Shown: positions 8,044 through 16,639, counted from the first letter of the stretch. The stretch is 62,653 nucleotides of DNA from Paenibacillus lignilyticus (GCF_017942085.1 NZ_JAGKSP010000022.1:1-62653); one strand, 5' to 3'. The notes: generated by a model from the sequence alone, not told the origin. Translations and numbers: made by a program.

Positions 8044-8072
8044 ATTATACGTCGATTGCTTCATTTGTTCAA
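8044..8072 (-). promoter_or_regulatory. sigma-A promoter of cysH-sat
   Basis: TTGAAC (8067-8072), a 17-nt spacer and TATAAT (8044-8049). It stands directly after the rpsI terminator, so the sulfur genes are separately transcribed from the ribosomal operon. No SAM riboswitch fits in the roughly 45-nt leader. Confidence 0.8.
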
Positions 8073-8098
8073 TATTTTTAAATGATATCCGGAATATG

Positions 8099-8136
8099 AA
8101 AAAAATGCCTCCTCTGCAAGCAGAGAAGGCATTTTT
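8099..8136 (-). terminator. intrinsic terminator of rplM-rpsI
   Basis: Arms TGCCTCCTCTGC (8106-8117) and GCAGAGAAGGCA (8120-8131) pair with one mismatch and are followed on minus by TTTTTTT. The structure begins 12 nt after the rpsI stop. Confidence 0.88.
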
Positions 8137-8147
8137 GTAAGTCGATA

Positions 8148-8540
8148 TTAACGTTTGGAGAATTGTGGCGCGCGACGTGCCGCTTTAAGACCGTATTTTT
8201 TACGCTCTTTCATACGTGGGTCACGAGTCAAGAATCCTGCACGTTTCAAAGCTGGACGGAATTCCGGATCTGCTTTAAGCAGAGCACGGGAGATACCGTG
8301 ACGGATAGCGCCGGCTTGACCGGAGATACCGCCGCCGTGTGCGATAACCAAGATATCGTATTTGCTTGCAGTCTCAGTAAGAGCAAGCGGTTGTTTAACG
8401 ATCAGCTTCAGTGTTTCCAGACCGAAGTAATCATTCAAGTCACGTTTGTTAATAATGATTCGTCCTTCACCCGGCACGAGACGTACACGTGCTACAGAGT
8501 GTTTACGACGACCGGTTCCATAGTATTGAACTTGTGCCAT
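8148..8540 (-). CDS. rpsI: 30S ribosomal protein S9
   Basis: The 130-residue protein matches S9 in full. It contains GTGRRKHSVARVRL at the start and the conserved basic tail ending QFSKR, whose terminal Arg contacts P-site tRNA in the ribosome. A GGAGG-type site precedes the ATG. It is the second gene of rplM-rpsI, 19 bp after rplM, and the pair ends in a strong terminator. Confidence 0.98.
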   Translation of the reverse strand: MAQVQYYGTGRRKHSVARVRLVPGEGRIIINKRDLNDYFGLETLKLIVKQPLALTETASKYDILVIAHGGGISGQAGAIRHGISRALLKADPEFRPALKRAGFLTRDPRMKERKKYGLKAARRAPQFSKR

Positions 8541-8559
8541 GAAACTGTCCTCCCTCTAT

Positions 8560-8997
8560 TTACCCGCGAAGTTCGTAAACTTCTGGATTTTGTGCTTGAT
8601 GTGGATGTTCTGGTCCGGCATAAACTTTGAGCTTCATCTTCATTTTATCGCCAAGACGGTTCTTTGGAAGCATGCCGTGGATAGCTTGTTCCAATACTTG
8701 CTCTGGTTTGTTCTTGATCATGTCCTGAGCCGGAGTTACTTTAAGTCCGCCTTGGTACATGGAGTGACGGTAGTACATTTTGTTTTGAAGTTTTTTACCA
8801 GTAAGGTGAATTTTCTCCGCGTTGATGATAACTACGAAATCACCAGTATCAACGTGTGGAGTAAATGTTGGTTTGTGCTTGCCGCGGATCAGGCTAGCAG
8901 CTTCGCTCGCTAAGCGACCAAGCGTTTTGCCTTCTGCGTCAATGACAAACCATTTGCGATCAACTTCGCTGGACTTTGCCATATAGGTAATGCGCAT
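8560..8997 (-). CDS. rplM: 50S ribosomal protein L13
   Basis: The 145-residue protein equals the usual Bacillus length when started at the ATG at 8997, which has AAGGAGGA about 6 nt upstream. An in-frame upstream start at 9021 would overlap the ribosome binding site. Conserved L13 segments such as GKTLGRLASE, HVDTGDFVVIINA and YRHSMYQGG are intact. L13 is an early assembly protein of the large subunit. Confidence 0.98.
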   Translation of the reverse strand: MRITYMAKSSEVDRKWFVIDAEGKTLGRLASEAASLIRGKHKPTFTPHVDTGDFVVIINAEKIHLTGKKLQNKMYYRHSMYQGGLKVTPAQDMIKNKPEQVLEQAIHGMLPKNRLGDKMKMKLKVYAGPEHPHQAQNPEVYELRG

Positions 8998-9196
8998 GGA
9001 TGTTCCTCCTTGTTCATTCAAACATTGGTGGTTCTAATTTATAATGTTACGGTTCCGTTAGAGATGAATGGTGGATCGACCAAGGGTCTTCTCAAAGCCA
9101 TCATCTGTAACCGGCTCGATTCCATTCAAAAATGCTATTGTTGGTTGGCGATCTCAGTCGGGGCTGTGGGAGAGCCACTAAGAAAGCACAAGTTAT

Positions 9197-9225
9197 ATTC
9201 TACAACATAGGATTAACAAGTGCAA
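9197..9225 (-). promoter_or_regulatory. sigma-A promoter of rplM-rpsI
   Basis: TTGCAC (9220-9225), a 17-nt spacer and TAGAAT (9197-9202). It leaves a leader of about 190 nt before rplM. Firmicute rplM genes often carry an autoregulatory L13 leader; I cannot confirm its consensus here, so that role is only suspected. Confidence 0.72.
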
Positions 9226-9270
9226 GCTATTTGTTTAGGCTTTATGCCCTCAGAGCACTGGTAATACTCG

Positions 9271-10011
9271 TCAATCGTCGTAGGAAACTTCCCAGAGCAT
9301 CAGACCGTGAGCCATCGCTGTCGGTCCGGCCGCAGTGCGGTCCTTCGCTTCAAGAATGCGCTCAAAATCCGATACGGACAGCTTCCCTTCCCCTACCCAT
9401 AGTAAGGTGCCCACAATAATCCTCACCATGTTATAGAGAAAGCCATCACCTGTCACAAATAGATCCAGTTTCCCCTCACCTTGCTCGATTCTTGCTTCAA
9501 GAATCGTTCGCACATGTGAGCGCTTCGTAGAACGCTGCGAAGCAAAGGAAGTGAAATCATGCTTGCCTACCACTTTAGACAATGCTTCCCTCATCTCGGA
9601 CAAGCGAAGAGGCATGGGATAATGAAACCGGTAATCCCGTTCGAATACATCTGCAAACTTATTGGTGTCGATGGAGTAGCGATACGTTTTTCGTTTCGCG
9701 CTGTAGCTCGAATGAAAATCAAGCGGCACTTCATCGGCCTTTAAGATGGCGATGTCACCCGGCAATCGAGAGTTCAAGGCTAGCGCCCAGCGTCCGATCG
9801 GAATTGGCGAGGAGGTGATGAAGTTAAACACCTGACCCCTCGCATGCACACCTGCATCCGTTCTTCCGGATGCCACGATATTCACTTTCTCGCCGGTCAA
9901 CACATGAATCGCCTGCACAAGCACGTCTTGCACCGTATTTCCGATGGGCTGCGTTTGAAAGCCATGGTAATGCGTGCCTACATAGCTGACAACCATCCGT
10001 ATGTTCTTCAT
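9271..10011 (-). CDS. truA: tRNA pseudouridine(38-40) synthase TruA
   Basis: The 246-residue enzyme isomerises uridines at positions 38, 39 and 40 of tRNA anticodon stems. Catalytic Asp52 lies in the invariant SGRTDAGVHA motif. A GGGGGA site lies 9 nt before the ATG. It follows rplQ with a terminator in between and no ECF transporter genes; in Bacillus ecfA1-ecfA2-ecfT occupy this interval. It probably needs its own promoter or readthrough. Confidence 0.95.
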   Translation of the reverse strand: MKNIRMVVSYVGTHYHGFQTQPIGNTVQDVLVQAIHVLTGEKVNIVASGRTDAGVHARGQVFNFITSSPIPIGRWALALNSRLPGDIAILKADEVPLDFHSSYSAKRKTYRYSIDTNKFADVFERDYRFHYPMPLRLSEMREALSKVVGKHDFTSFASQRSTKRSHVRTILEARIEQGEGKLDLFVTGDGFLYNMVRIIVGTLLWVGEGKLSVSDFERILEAKDRTAAGPTAMAHGLMLWEVSYDD

Positions 10012-10049
10012 CCCATATGGTCCCCCTTATGCACGGTATCAAGGGCAAC

Positions 10050-10075
10050 AAAAAAAGGTGGCCGCAAGGTCCACC
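10050..10075 (-). terminator. intrinsic terminator after rplQ
   Basis: In transcript sense GGTGG-A-CC, a TTGC loop and GG-CCACC form a bulged stem followed by TTTTTTT. It closes the S10-spc-alpha cluster 56 nt past rplQ. Confidence 0.82.
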
Positions 10076-10130
10076 CTTTCCGAAAGAAACTTTCGCGGGC
10101 GCCAGTTATGTCGCCAGCCGTTTCTTCTTG

Positions 10131-10499
10131 CTACGCGCGATCCACCAGTTCCAAGTAAACCATAGGTGCCGCGTCACCGCGACGTGGTCCTAGTTTCAAA
10201 ATACGCGTATATCCGCCCGGACGTTCCGAGTAACGGGTAGCCAGTTCGGAGAACAATTTTTGAATTGCATCCTGTTCACCAGCAACCAAAGACTCACGGC
10301 GAACGAAAGCTGCAACTTGACGACGAGCGTGCAGATCACCACGTTTTGCAAGTGTGATTAGCTTCTCAGCGATTGGACGAAGCTCTTTTGCTTTCGCCTC
10401 AGTCGTTTGAATGCGCTCATACAAGAACAAGTCTGTAACGAGGTCACGGAACAATGCTTTCCGCGAACTTGCGTCACGGCTCAATTTTGAATATGCCAT
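10131..10499 (-). CDS. rplQ: 50S ribosomal protein L17
   Basis: The 122-residue protein contains SRDASSRKALFRDLVTDL and LITLAKRGDLHARRQVAAF, characteristic of L17 near the exit tunnel. It is the last gene of the long ribosomal cluster, 51 bp after rpoA, and is followed by a terminator. Confidence 0.98.
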   Translation of the reverse strand: MAYSKLSRDASSRKALFRDLVTDLFLYERIQTTEAKAKELRPIAEKLITLAKRGDLHARRQVAAFVRRESLVAGEQDAIQKLFSELATRYSERPGGYTRILKLGPRRGDAAPMVYLELVDRA

Positions 10500-10550
10500 C
10501 GATTTTCCCCTCCTTAAAACAGTCTATCGACCTTTAGTCTACGCTGCTTT

Positions 10551-11495
10551 TTATTCTTCCATGCGGAGGCCAAGACCCAGTTCTTCGAGCTTTTCTTGAA
10601 CTTCTTCCAAAGACTTGCGTCCGAGGTTACGGACTTTCATCATGTCTTCTTCCGTTTTCGTGATCAGCTCTTGGACGGTGTTGATACCTGCACGTTTCAG
10701 ACAGTTATAAGAACGTACCGAGAGATCGAGCTCTTCGATCGTCATCTCAAGTACTTTCTCTTTCTTGTCTTCTTCTTTTTCAACCATGATCTCAGCATCT
10801 TTCGCTTCGTCAGTCAGACCGACGAACAGATCCAGATGCTCAGTCAAAATTTTGGCGCCGAGGCTTACAGCCTCTTCCGGACGAATGCTTCCGTCGGTCC
10901 AAACTTCAAGTGTGAGCTTATCGTAGTTAGTCACTTGACCAACACGAGTGTTCTCAACCGAGTAGTTTACACGAGTAATCGGTGTGTAGATCGAATCAAC
11001 AGGAATGACGCCGATTGGTTGGTCTTCCCGTTTATTCCGATCTGCTTGCACATAACCGCGTCCGCGATTAGCAAATACCCGCATGTGGAGCCGTGCACCG
11101 GAGGCCAGCGTCGCGATATGAAGATCAGGGCTTAAAATCTCGACATCGCTGTCTGCGCGAATATCGCCAGCCGTAACGTTGCCATCGCCTTCCGCGTCAA
11201 TCTCCAATACCTTCTCTTCGTCGGAATGGATTTTCAGCGAGAGGCCTTTGAGATTCAGGATGATTTCGGTAACGTCCTCCATCACACCTGGAACCGTAGA
11301 GAACTCGTGAAGTACACCATCGATTTGAACAGAGGTTACCGCTGCACCAGGCAGCGACGACAACAGAATCCGGCGAAGCGAATTCCCGAGCGTTGCTCCG
11401 TATCCACGTTCAAGCGGTTCAACGACGAACCTTCCGTACGTGCCATCCTCGTTTAGTTCTACGGTTTCGATTTTCGGCTTTTCGATCTCAATCAC
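10551..11495 (-). CDS. rpoA: RNA polymerase subunit alpha
   Basis: The 314-residue protein has the assembly domain (about 1-228) and the C-terminal domain (about 248-314) that binds UP elements and activators. The latter contains SVRSYNCLKRAGINTVQEL. The GTG at 11495 gives the exact Bacillus length and has GGGAGG about 8 nt upstream; a TTG at 11513 overlaps that site. In the 125-bp gap from rpsK, 11581-11589 is an exact DnaA-box sequence. Confidence 0.98.
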   Translation of the reverse strand: MIEIEKPKIETVELNEDGTYGRFVVEPLERGYGATLGNSLRRILLSSLPGAAVTSVQIDGVLHEFSTVPGVMEDVTEIILNLKGLSLKIHSDEEKVLEIDAEGDGNVTAGDIRADSDVEILSPDLHIATLASGARLHMRVFANRGRGYVQADRNKREDQPIGVIPVDSIYTPITRVNYSVENTRVGQVTNYDKLTLEVWTDGSIRPEEAVSLGAKILTEHLDLFVGLTDEAKDAEIMVEKEEDKKEKVLEMTIEELDLSVRSYNCLKRAGINTVQELITKTEEDMMKVRNLGRKSLEEVQEKLEELGLGLRMEE

Positions 11496-11620
11496 AATAG
11501 TACCCTCCCTCAAAACGTCGCTCCGTTACCATTATCGCATAAGTAGTCAAATCATGTAGTATGGCAAACCTTCACAACCATTATTCACAAGTTGTAGTCA
11601 TTTGATACCACAAAAATTGA

Positions 11621-12016
11621 CTATACGCGACGACGTTTTGGCGGGCGGCATCCGTTGTGCGGAACTGGAGTAACGTCTTTAATAAGGTTAACTTCCAGAC
11701 CTGCAGCTTGAAGCGAACGAATTGCTGCTTCACGGCCTGCGCCAGGACCTTTAACCATTACTTCGACAGTTTTCATACCGTGTTCCATTGCCGCTTTTGC
11801 TGCAGATTCAGCAGCCATTTGAGCTGCGAACGGCGTGCTCTTACGGGAACCTTTAAAGCCGAGGTTACCCGAGCTTGCCCAAGAAATCGCGTTTCCGTGC
11901 GGATCAGTAATCGTAACGATCGTATTATTGAATGTCGAGCGGATATGCGCTACGCCAGTATCAATATTTTTACGGTCACGACGTTTCGTACGAACCACTT
12001 TTTTTGGTTTAGCCAT
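11621..12016 (-). CDS. rpsK: 30S ribosomal protein S11
   Basis: The 131-residue protein has all S11 landmarks: the basic start KPKKVVRTKRRDRK, GVAHIRSTFNNTIVTITD, and the tail THNGCRPPKRRRV-like PVPHNGCRPPKRRRV. S11 sits on the platform near the E site. It follows rpsM by 18 bp in the alpha operon. Confidence 0.98.
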   Translation of the reverse strand: MAKPKKVVRTKRRDRKNIDTGVAHIRSTFNNTIVTITDPHGNAISWASSGNLGFKGSRKSTPFAAQMAAESAAKAAMEHGMKTVEVMVKGPGAGREAAIRSLQAAGLEVNLIKDVTPVPHNGCRPPKRRRV

Positions 12017-12034
12017 TTCGGTTATCCCTCCTTC

Positions 12035-12403
12035 TTATTTCTTCTTGTTCGCTACAGTCCGGCGAGGACCTTTACGCGTACGAGCATTTGTTTTCGTCCG
12101 TTGACCACGAACCGGAAGACCACGACGGTGACGAACACCGCGGTAGCAGCCGATCTCGATCAGACGTTTGATGTTAAGCGAAATTTCACGGCGAAGGTCG
12201 CCTTCTACTTTAACCGTTTTGTCGATTGTTTCGCGAAGTTGGCTGACTTCATCTTCTGTCAGATCACGAACGCGAGTATTTTCGCTAATACCGGTTGTGC
12301 TAAGAATTTTATTAGCAGTCGTTCTGCCAATACCGAAGATGTATGTCAGAGCGATGACAACGCGTTTATCACGCGGTAAGTCTACACCAGCAATACGTGC
12401 CAT
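12035..12403 (-). CDS. rpsM: 30S ribosomal protein S13
   Basis: The 122-residue protein opens MARIAGVDLPRDKRVVIALT and has the helix-hairpin-helix region and basic tail of S13, which bridges the small subunit head to L5. An AGGAGG site lies 11 nt upstream of the ATG. Confidence 0.98.
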   Translation of the reverse strand: MARIAGVDLPRDKRVVIALTYIFGIGRTTANKILSTTGISENTRVRDLTEDEVSQLRETIDKTVKVEGDLRREISLNIKRLIEIGCYRGVRHRRGLPVRGQRTKTNARTRKGPRRTVANKKK

Positions 12404-12419
12404 GTATCGTTATCCCTCC

Positions 12420-12533
12420 TTATCCTTGTTTTTGTTTGTGTTTCGGATTTTCACAAATCACCATAACATTGCCTTTGCGGCGAATGACTTTACATTTCTC
12501 GCAAATCGGCTTGACCGATGGTCTAACCTTCAT
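12420..12533 (-). CDS. rpmJ: 50S ribosomal protein L36
   Basis: A 37-codon gene encodes MKVRPSVKPICEKCKVIRRK and ends NPKHKQKQG. It has the zinc-ribbon form of L36: C11, C14, C27 and H32 are the expected metal ligands. A GGAGG site is 7-8 nt before the ATG. It is in its usual place between infA and rpsM. Confidence 0.97.
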   Translation of the reverse strand: MKVRPSVKPICEKCKVIRRKGNVMVICENPKHKQKQG

Positions 12534-12576
12534 TGTGATTACCTCCCGAATTCTTTCGTCGGCAGGCCTTTATGGC

Positions 12577-12792
12577 CTACTTCCGATAGGTAATGCGTCC
12601 TCTAGATAAATCATAAGGCGACAATTGAATGACTACTTTATCTCCTGTCAGAATGCGGATAAAATGCATTCTCAGTTTGCCCGATACGTGGGCGAGAATT
12701 TGGTGTCCATTCTCAAGTTCAACCTTGAACATGGCGTTAGGTAGTGGTTCGATGACCGTACCTTCGACTTCAATGACGTCTTCTTTGGCCAT
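12577..12792 (-). CDS. infA: translation initiation factor IF-1
   Basis: The 71-residue S1-fold protein contains DVIEVEGTVIEPLPNAMF and LSPYDLSRGRITYR. IF-1 occupies the A site during initiation. The second of two nearby ATGs (12792) is preferred because AAGGAG is then 7 nt away and the start MAKEDVIE matches the family. Confidence 0.97.
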   Translation of the reverse strand: MAKEDVIEVEGTVIEPLPNAMFKVELENGHQILAHVSGKLRMHFIRILTGDKVVIQLSPYDLSRGRITYRK

Positions 12793-12794
12793 AG

Positions 12795-13085
12795 TCATTC
12801 TCCTTTCCCTTGCACAGCCTTCTGAATTGCGTAACGCAGTTTTGCGTTAGTAACACGGCCGGTTTCCCGCATGCTGTCAGCCACTTCATGACTGACGACC
12901 GGTTGCATCAGAAGATGCAGTACGTTCTTCTTCTTCGATTGATCGAAGCGCCGCTTGTCTCCGTCAGCTACAAGGACGAAACGTTCATCCAGAACCTGAA
13001 TGATGACGGCGTATGAGCCTCCGTCTTTTCCTTTAAGGACCTTAACTATGCGGCCGATCTCCGGCATATGTTCCAATGCACTCAA
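12795..13085 (-). CDS. KOW-domain RNA-binding protein (L14e-like)
   Basis: This protein of about 96 residues has an N-terminal KOW fold (GRIVKVLKGKDGGSYAVII) and a lysine-rich stretch DKRRFDQSKKKN. Small proteins of this type lie between map and infA in many Firmicutes and are annotated as L14e/L6e/L27e-like; their exact role is not settled. The best start is a TTG at 13085 whose TTGA overlaps the map stop, with AGGGAG 8 nt upstream. An ATG at 13067 would give 90 residues. The overlap implies translational coupling to map. Confidence 0.85.
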   Translation of the reverse strand: MSALEHMPEIGRIVKVLKGKDGGSYAVIIQVLDERFVLVADGDKRRFDQSKKKNVLHLLMQPVVSHEVADSMRETGRVTNAKLRYAIQKAVQGKGE

Positions 13086-13843
13086 CCTGCCTGCTCCCTG
13101 GATAGGGTTAAGATTTCGCAGCCATCCTCTGTGACGGCAACCGTGTGCTCGAAGTGAGCGCACCGGCTGTTATCCTGTGTAACGACTGTCCAATTATCCT
13201 CCAGCGTACGCACATATCGCTCACCGATGTTGACCATCGGTTCTATCGCCAGCACCATTCCTGGTTTTAGACGAGGTCCGCGATCGGGTAATCCGAAATT
13301 CGGGATTTGCGGTTCTTCGTGCAGATCTGCACCAATGCCATGCCCCACAAAGTCTCGAACAACAGAAAAACCAGCAGCTTCAATCACTTGTTGAATCGCA
13401 TGCGAGATGGTAAACAAACGAACATCCGGTTTCACGAGCGCGAGTCCTGCATAGAGCGATTGTTCTGTAATGTCGAGCAGTCGCTGGGACTCTTCACTAA
13501 TATTGCCTACACCGTAGGTCCAAGCGGAATCGCCATGGTAACCTTTATACTGTGCGCCAATATCAATACTGATGATGTCGCCATCGTTCAGCTTGCGTGA
13601 TCCTGGAATACCGTGTACCAGCTCATTGTTTACAGAAGCGCAGATACTGGCAGGAAATTGATTGTACCCTTTAAAAGAAGGTATTGCGTCCTGACTGCGA
13701 ATGTACGTCTCAGCAATATCGTCCAATTCTTTGGTCGTAATGCCGGGACGAATAGCTTGTTTGAGCAAGCGATGCGTCTCCGATACAATTCGGCCAGCTA
13801 TTCTCATTACTTGCAATTCCGATTCGGATTTGCAAATAATCAT
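13082..13843 (-). CDS. map: type I methionine aminopeptidase
   Basis: The 253-residue enzyme removes N-terminal methionine from nascent proteins. The two-metal site is complete: D94, D105, H168, E201 and E232, with H78 near the active site. The ATG overlaps the adk stop codon by four bases (ATGA), showing tight coupling. It is in the standard secY-adk-map-infA order. Confidence 0.97.
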   Translation of the reverse strand: MIICKSESELQVMRIAGRIVSETHRLLKQAIRPGITTKELDDIAETYIRSQDAIPSFKGYNQFPASICASVNNELVHGIPGSRKLNDGDIISIDIGAQYKGYHGDSAWTYGVGNISEESQRLLDITEQSLYAGLALVKPDVRLFTISHAIQQVIEAAGFSVVRDFVGHGIGADLHEEPQIPNFGLPDRGPRLKPGMVLAIEPMVNIGERYVRTLEDNWTVVTQDNSRCAHFEHTVAVTEDGCEILTLSREQAG

Positions 13844-14493
13844 TCTGCCGTTCCCCGCAGGCAGCTAACGATGTCAGCTGTAACTTCGTCGATTTCTTTC
13901 TCGCCGTCTACTTCGCACAAAACGGCTTTACTTGTGTAGTACTCAAGTAATGGAGCTGTTTTGGAGATGTATTCGTCGAGACGCGTGCCTACTTTTGCTT
14001 CCGTATCGTCTGACCGCTGATACAGCTCGCCGCCGCATTTATCACAAACGCCTTCTTGCTTCGGCGGGTTGAACATAACATGGTAAGTGGAGCCGCATGC
14101 TTTACAAATGCGACGACCGGTCAGACGCGCAAGCAGTAGACCGCGGTCAACCTTCAAGTTAACAACATGATCGATACTGCGTCCCATTTCAGCCAACATC
14201 CCGTCCAGCGCCTCAGCTTGTTGCAGCGTGCGAGGAAATCCATCCAGCAGGAAGCCGCCATTACAATCCTCAAGTTGGAGACGTTCACGAACGATACCGT
14301 TCGTGATTTCATCCGGGACAAGAAGTCCTTGATCCACGAATTCTTTCGCCTTCAGACCAAGAGGTGTGCCTTGCTTCATTGCTAAACGGAAAGCATCGCC
14401 AGTGGAAATGTGCGGGACACTGAAAGTGTCCACGATACGTTCCGCCTGTGTGCCTTTGCCGGCGCCCGGAGGGCCCATGAATAAGATGTTCAT
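13840..14493 (-). CDS. adk: adenylate kinase, zinc LID form
   Basis: The 217-residue enzyme interconverts ATP, AMP and ADP. The P-loop GPPGAGKGT is at 7-15. The LID domain holds a Cys4 zinc site (C130, C133, C150, C153) typical of Gram-positive adenylate kinases. The ATG at 14493 gives the exact Bacillus length and has GAGG 9 nt upstream. The gap to secY is about 87 bp. Confidence 0.98.
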   Translation of the reverse strand: MNILFMGPPGAGKGTQAERIVDTFSVPHISTGDAFRLAMKQGTPLGLKAKEFVDQGLLVPDEITNGIVRERLQLEDCNGGFLLDGFPRTLQQAEALDGMLAEMGRSIDHVVNLKVDRGLLLARLTGRRICKACGSTYHVMFNPPKQEGVCDKCGGELYQRSDDTEAKVGTRLDEYISKTAPLLEYYTSKAVLCEVDGEKEIDEVTADIVSCLRGTAE

Positions 14494-14580
14494 TAGCGTG
14501 TTCCTCGCTTTAAACATAATAGGCTCGGCCGGGTCCCGCCACACAATTAGATGCGCGGAAGCCCGCTTGCGAACCTATTG

Positions 14581-15879
14581 TTATTTATTGATAAACCCTT
14601 TGTAGTGGCGCTTGATCAATTGCGTCTCGATTTGCTTCATCGTATCCAGTGCAACACCGATTACGATTAGCAGCGAGGTTCCGCCGAGCTTCACATCACG
14701 AGGCAAATCAGCGAGCGTGCCGAAGAGTACCGGCAAGATCGAGATGAGCGATAGGAAGATCGCTCCGCTGAGTGTGATCCGCGACATGACGCGCGTAATG
14801 TAGGAAGATGTCGGTTTGCCAGGACGAATGCCCGGGATATAACCACCATTTTTCTTCATTTGATCGGCCATCTGCACCGGATTGATTTGCACAAACGTGT
14901 AGAAGAACGTGAAAGCGATAATCAGTATTACGTACAACACCATGCCAAGCGGCTTGTCGTAGTACATATGAGTTTGAACCCATGTTGCCCAAGCATGCGT
15001 CGACCAGAAGTTCGCGATCGTAACCGGGAACATCAGAAGCGATACCGCAAAGATAACCGGGATAACACCTGCACCGTTAACTTTCAGCGGAATGTGGGTA
15101 GATTGCCCACCGTACATTTTCCGTCCAACAACGCGTTTAGCGTATTGTACCGGAATCTTACGAATACCTTGTTGTACAAAGATAACGCCGACTATAATCG
15201 CGACGATCGCAATTACAATCACGACTACCTTGATGATGCTCAGGAAGATGTTGCTTGCATCAACAAACTCCGCTGTGTAAATCGAGCGAATGTGTGTAGG
15301 AATTGCTGCTACGATACCGGCAAAGATCAGGACCGAGATCCCGTTGCCGATGCCTCTCTCTGTAATCTGCTCACCGAGCCACATGAGGAAGGCTGTTCCC
15401 GCCGTCAGAATTATCGCAATCATAATATAATCCGTAACCGTTGCACCAGGAATCATATCGTACTGATATTGCCGGTTAAAACCAATTGCAGTACCAAAAC
15501 CTTGGACTAAACCAAGAACAATCGTACCGTAACGAGTAATTTGAGCAAGTTTACGTTTACCGTTCTCGCCTTCCTTCGCCCATTCGGCGAATTTAGGGAT
15601 AACGTCCATCGACAGAAGCTGTACGATGATCGATGAGGTAATGTAAGGCATGATCCCGATCGCGAAGATCGAGAACTGGAACAGTGCCCCACCGGAAAAC
15701 GTATTAAGCAAACCAAACAATTCAGAACCGGCCTGATCAGTTTGTGTAAATACATCTTTATTGACACCAGGAACCGGGATAAAGGAACCGATCCGGTAAA
15801 CCAACAGGATGAACAGCGTGAACAGGATCCGCTTGCGAAGGTCTTCCACTTTCCAAATGTTGGACACGGTCTTGAACAA
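14581..15879 (-). CDS. secY: preprotein translocase subunit SecY
   Basis: The 432-residue channel protein has ten predicted membrane helices and the conserved segments FIPVPG, GQWITERGIGNG-like GEQITERGIGNG and IPGIRPGKPT. It forms the protein-conducting pore with SecE, encoded at 42461-42670. Translation starts with TTG directly after the rplO stop, with GAGGTGA 5 nt upstream, so the two genes are coupled. Confidence 0.97.
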   Translation of the reverse strand: MFKTVSNIWKVEDLRKRILFTLFILLVYRIGSFIPVPGVNKDVFTQTDQAGSELFGLLNTFSGGALFQFSIFAIGIMPYITSSIIVQLLSMDVIPKFAEWAKEGENGKRKLAQITRYGTIVLGLVQGFGTAIGFNRQYQYDMIPGATVTDYIMIAIILTAGTAFLMWLGEQITERGIGNGISVLIFAGIVAAIPTHIRSIYTAEFVDASNIFLSIIKVVVIVIAIVAIIVGVIFVQQGIRKIPVQYAKRVVGRKMYGGQSTHIPLKVNGAGVIPVIFAVSLLMFPVTIANFWSTHAWATWVQTHMYYDKPLGMVLYVILIIAFTFFYTFVQINPVQMADQMKKNGGYIPGIRPGKPTSSYITRVMSRITLSGAIFLSLISILPVLFGTLADLPRDVKLGGTSLLIVIGVALDTMKQIETQLIKRHYKGFINK

Positions 15880-16320
15880 TTAGATCACCTCGGTTTTACC
15901 GCCGGCAGCCTGGATTTTCTCTACCGCAGATTGAGAGAACTTGCTTGCTTTTACCGTAAGCTGAACAGTGATTTCGCCGTTGCCCAAGATCTTGATTCCG
16001 CTCTGTGGGTTTTTAACGATACCTTGCTCAAGCAGAAGCTCAGGTGTTACCTCTGTGCCAGCTGCAAAGCTGTTCAACTCATCGATGTTCACAATCGCAT
16101 ACTCTTTACGGAACGGGTTGTTGAAGCCGCGTTTAGGCAAGCGACGGTACAATGGGTTTTGTCCGCCCTCGAACCCTGGGCGAACGCCACCACCGGAACG
16201 AGCATTTTGACCTTTGTGACCACGACCGGCTGTCTTACCGTTGCCGCTACCGATACCACGGCCTTTACGGAAGCCCTCTTTACGAGAACCCGGTGCTGGT
16301 GAAAGTTCATGCAATTTCAT
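15880..16320 (-). CDS. rplO: 50S ribosomal protein L15
   Basis: The 146-residue protein starts MKLHELSPAPGSRK and carries GRGIGSGNGKTAGRGHKGQ, the glycine-rich N-terminal extension that threads into 23S rRNA. The ATG at 16320 has AAGGAGGTG 9 nt upstream and gives the standard length. Confidence 0.98.
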   Translation of the reverse strand: MKLHELSPAPGSRKEGFRKGRGIGSGNGKTAGRGHKGQNARSGGGVRPGFEGGQNPLYRRLPKRGFNNPFRKEYAIVNIDELNSFAAGTEVTPELLLEQGIVKNPQSGIKILGNGEITVQLTVKASKFSQSAVEKIQAAGGKTEVI

Positions 16321-16351
16321 CGTACGTTGCACCTCCTTAATGTTTTACGCT

Positions 16352-16398
16352 GCTTTCTGTACGAGTTTGCTTCATCAGCAAAACTCGTCTTTGAAAGC
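16352..16398 (-). other. hairpin between rpmD and rplO
   Basis: In the 120-nt rpmD-rplO interval ACGAGTTTGCT pairs with AGCAAAACTCGT (one bulged base), enclosed by GCTTTC/GAAAGC. No T-run follows, so this is not an intrinsic terminator. It may be an mRNA processing or stability element. Confidence 0.5.
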
Positions 16399-16440
16399 AT
16401 ACTGTTGAAGCGGTATATCATTTACGCCATTAAAGACGAT

Positions 16441-16626
16441 TTATGCTTGTACTTCTTCCACTTTAACCAAGTGGCTGACATGAGTAATCATGCCACGGAT
16501 AGCCGGGCTGTCGCTGTGGACAACCGATTGACGAATCTTGCGAAGACCAAGCGTAGCAACTGTCGCACGCTGCTTCTCGTTACGACCGATCAGGCTGCGA
16601 ACGAGGGTGATTTGCAATTTTGCCAT
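16441..16626 (-). CDS. rpmD: 50S ribosomal protein L30
   Basis: The 61-residue protein contains LQITLVRSLIGRNEKQRATV and GLRKIRQSVVHSD, diagnostic of bacterial L30. It sits in the spc-operon order rpsE-rpmD-rplO. A GGAGG-type site lies just before the ATG. Confidence 0.97.
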   Translation of the reverse strand: MAKLQITLVRSLIGRNEKQRATVATLGLRKIRQSVVHSDSPAIRGMITHVSHLVKVEEVQA

Positions 16627-16639
16627 CGTATTCTCCTCC

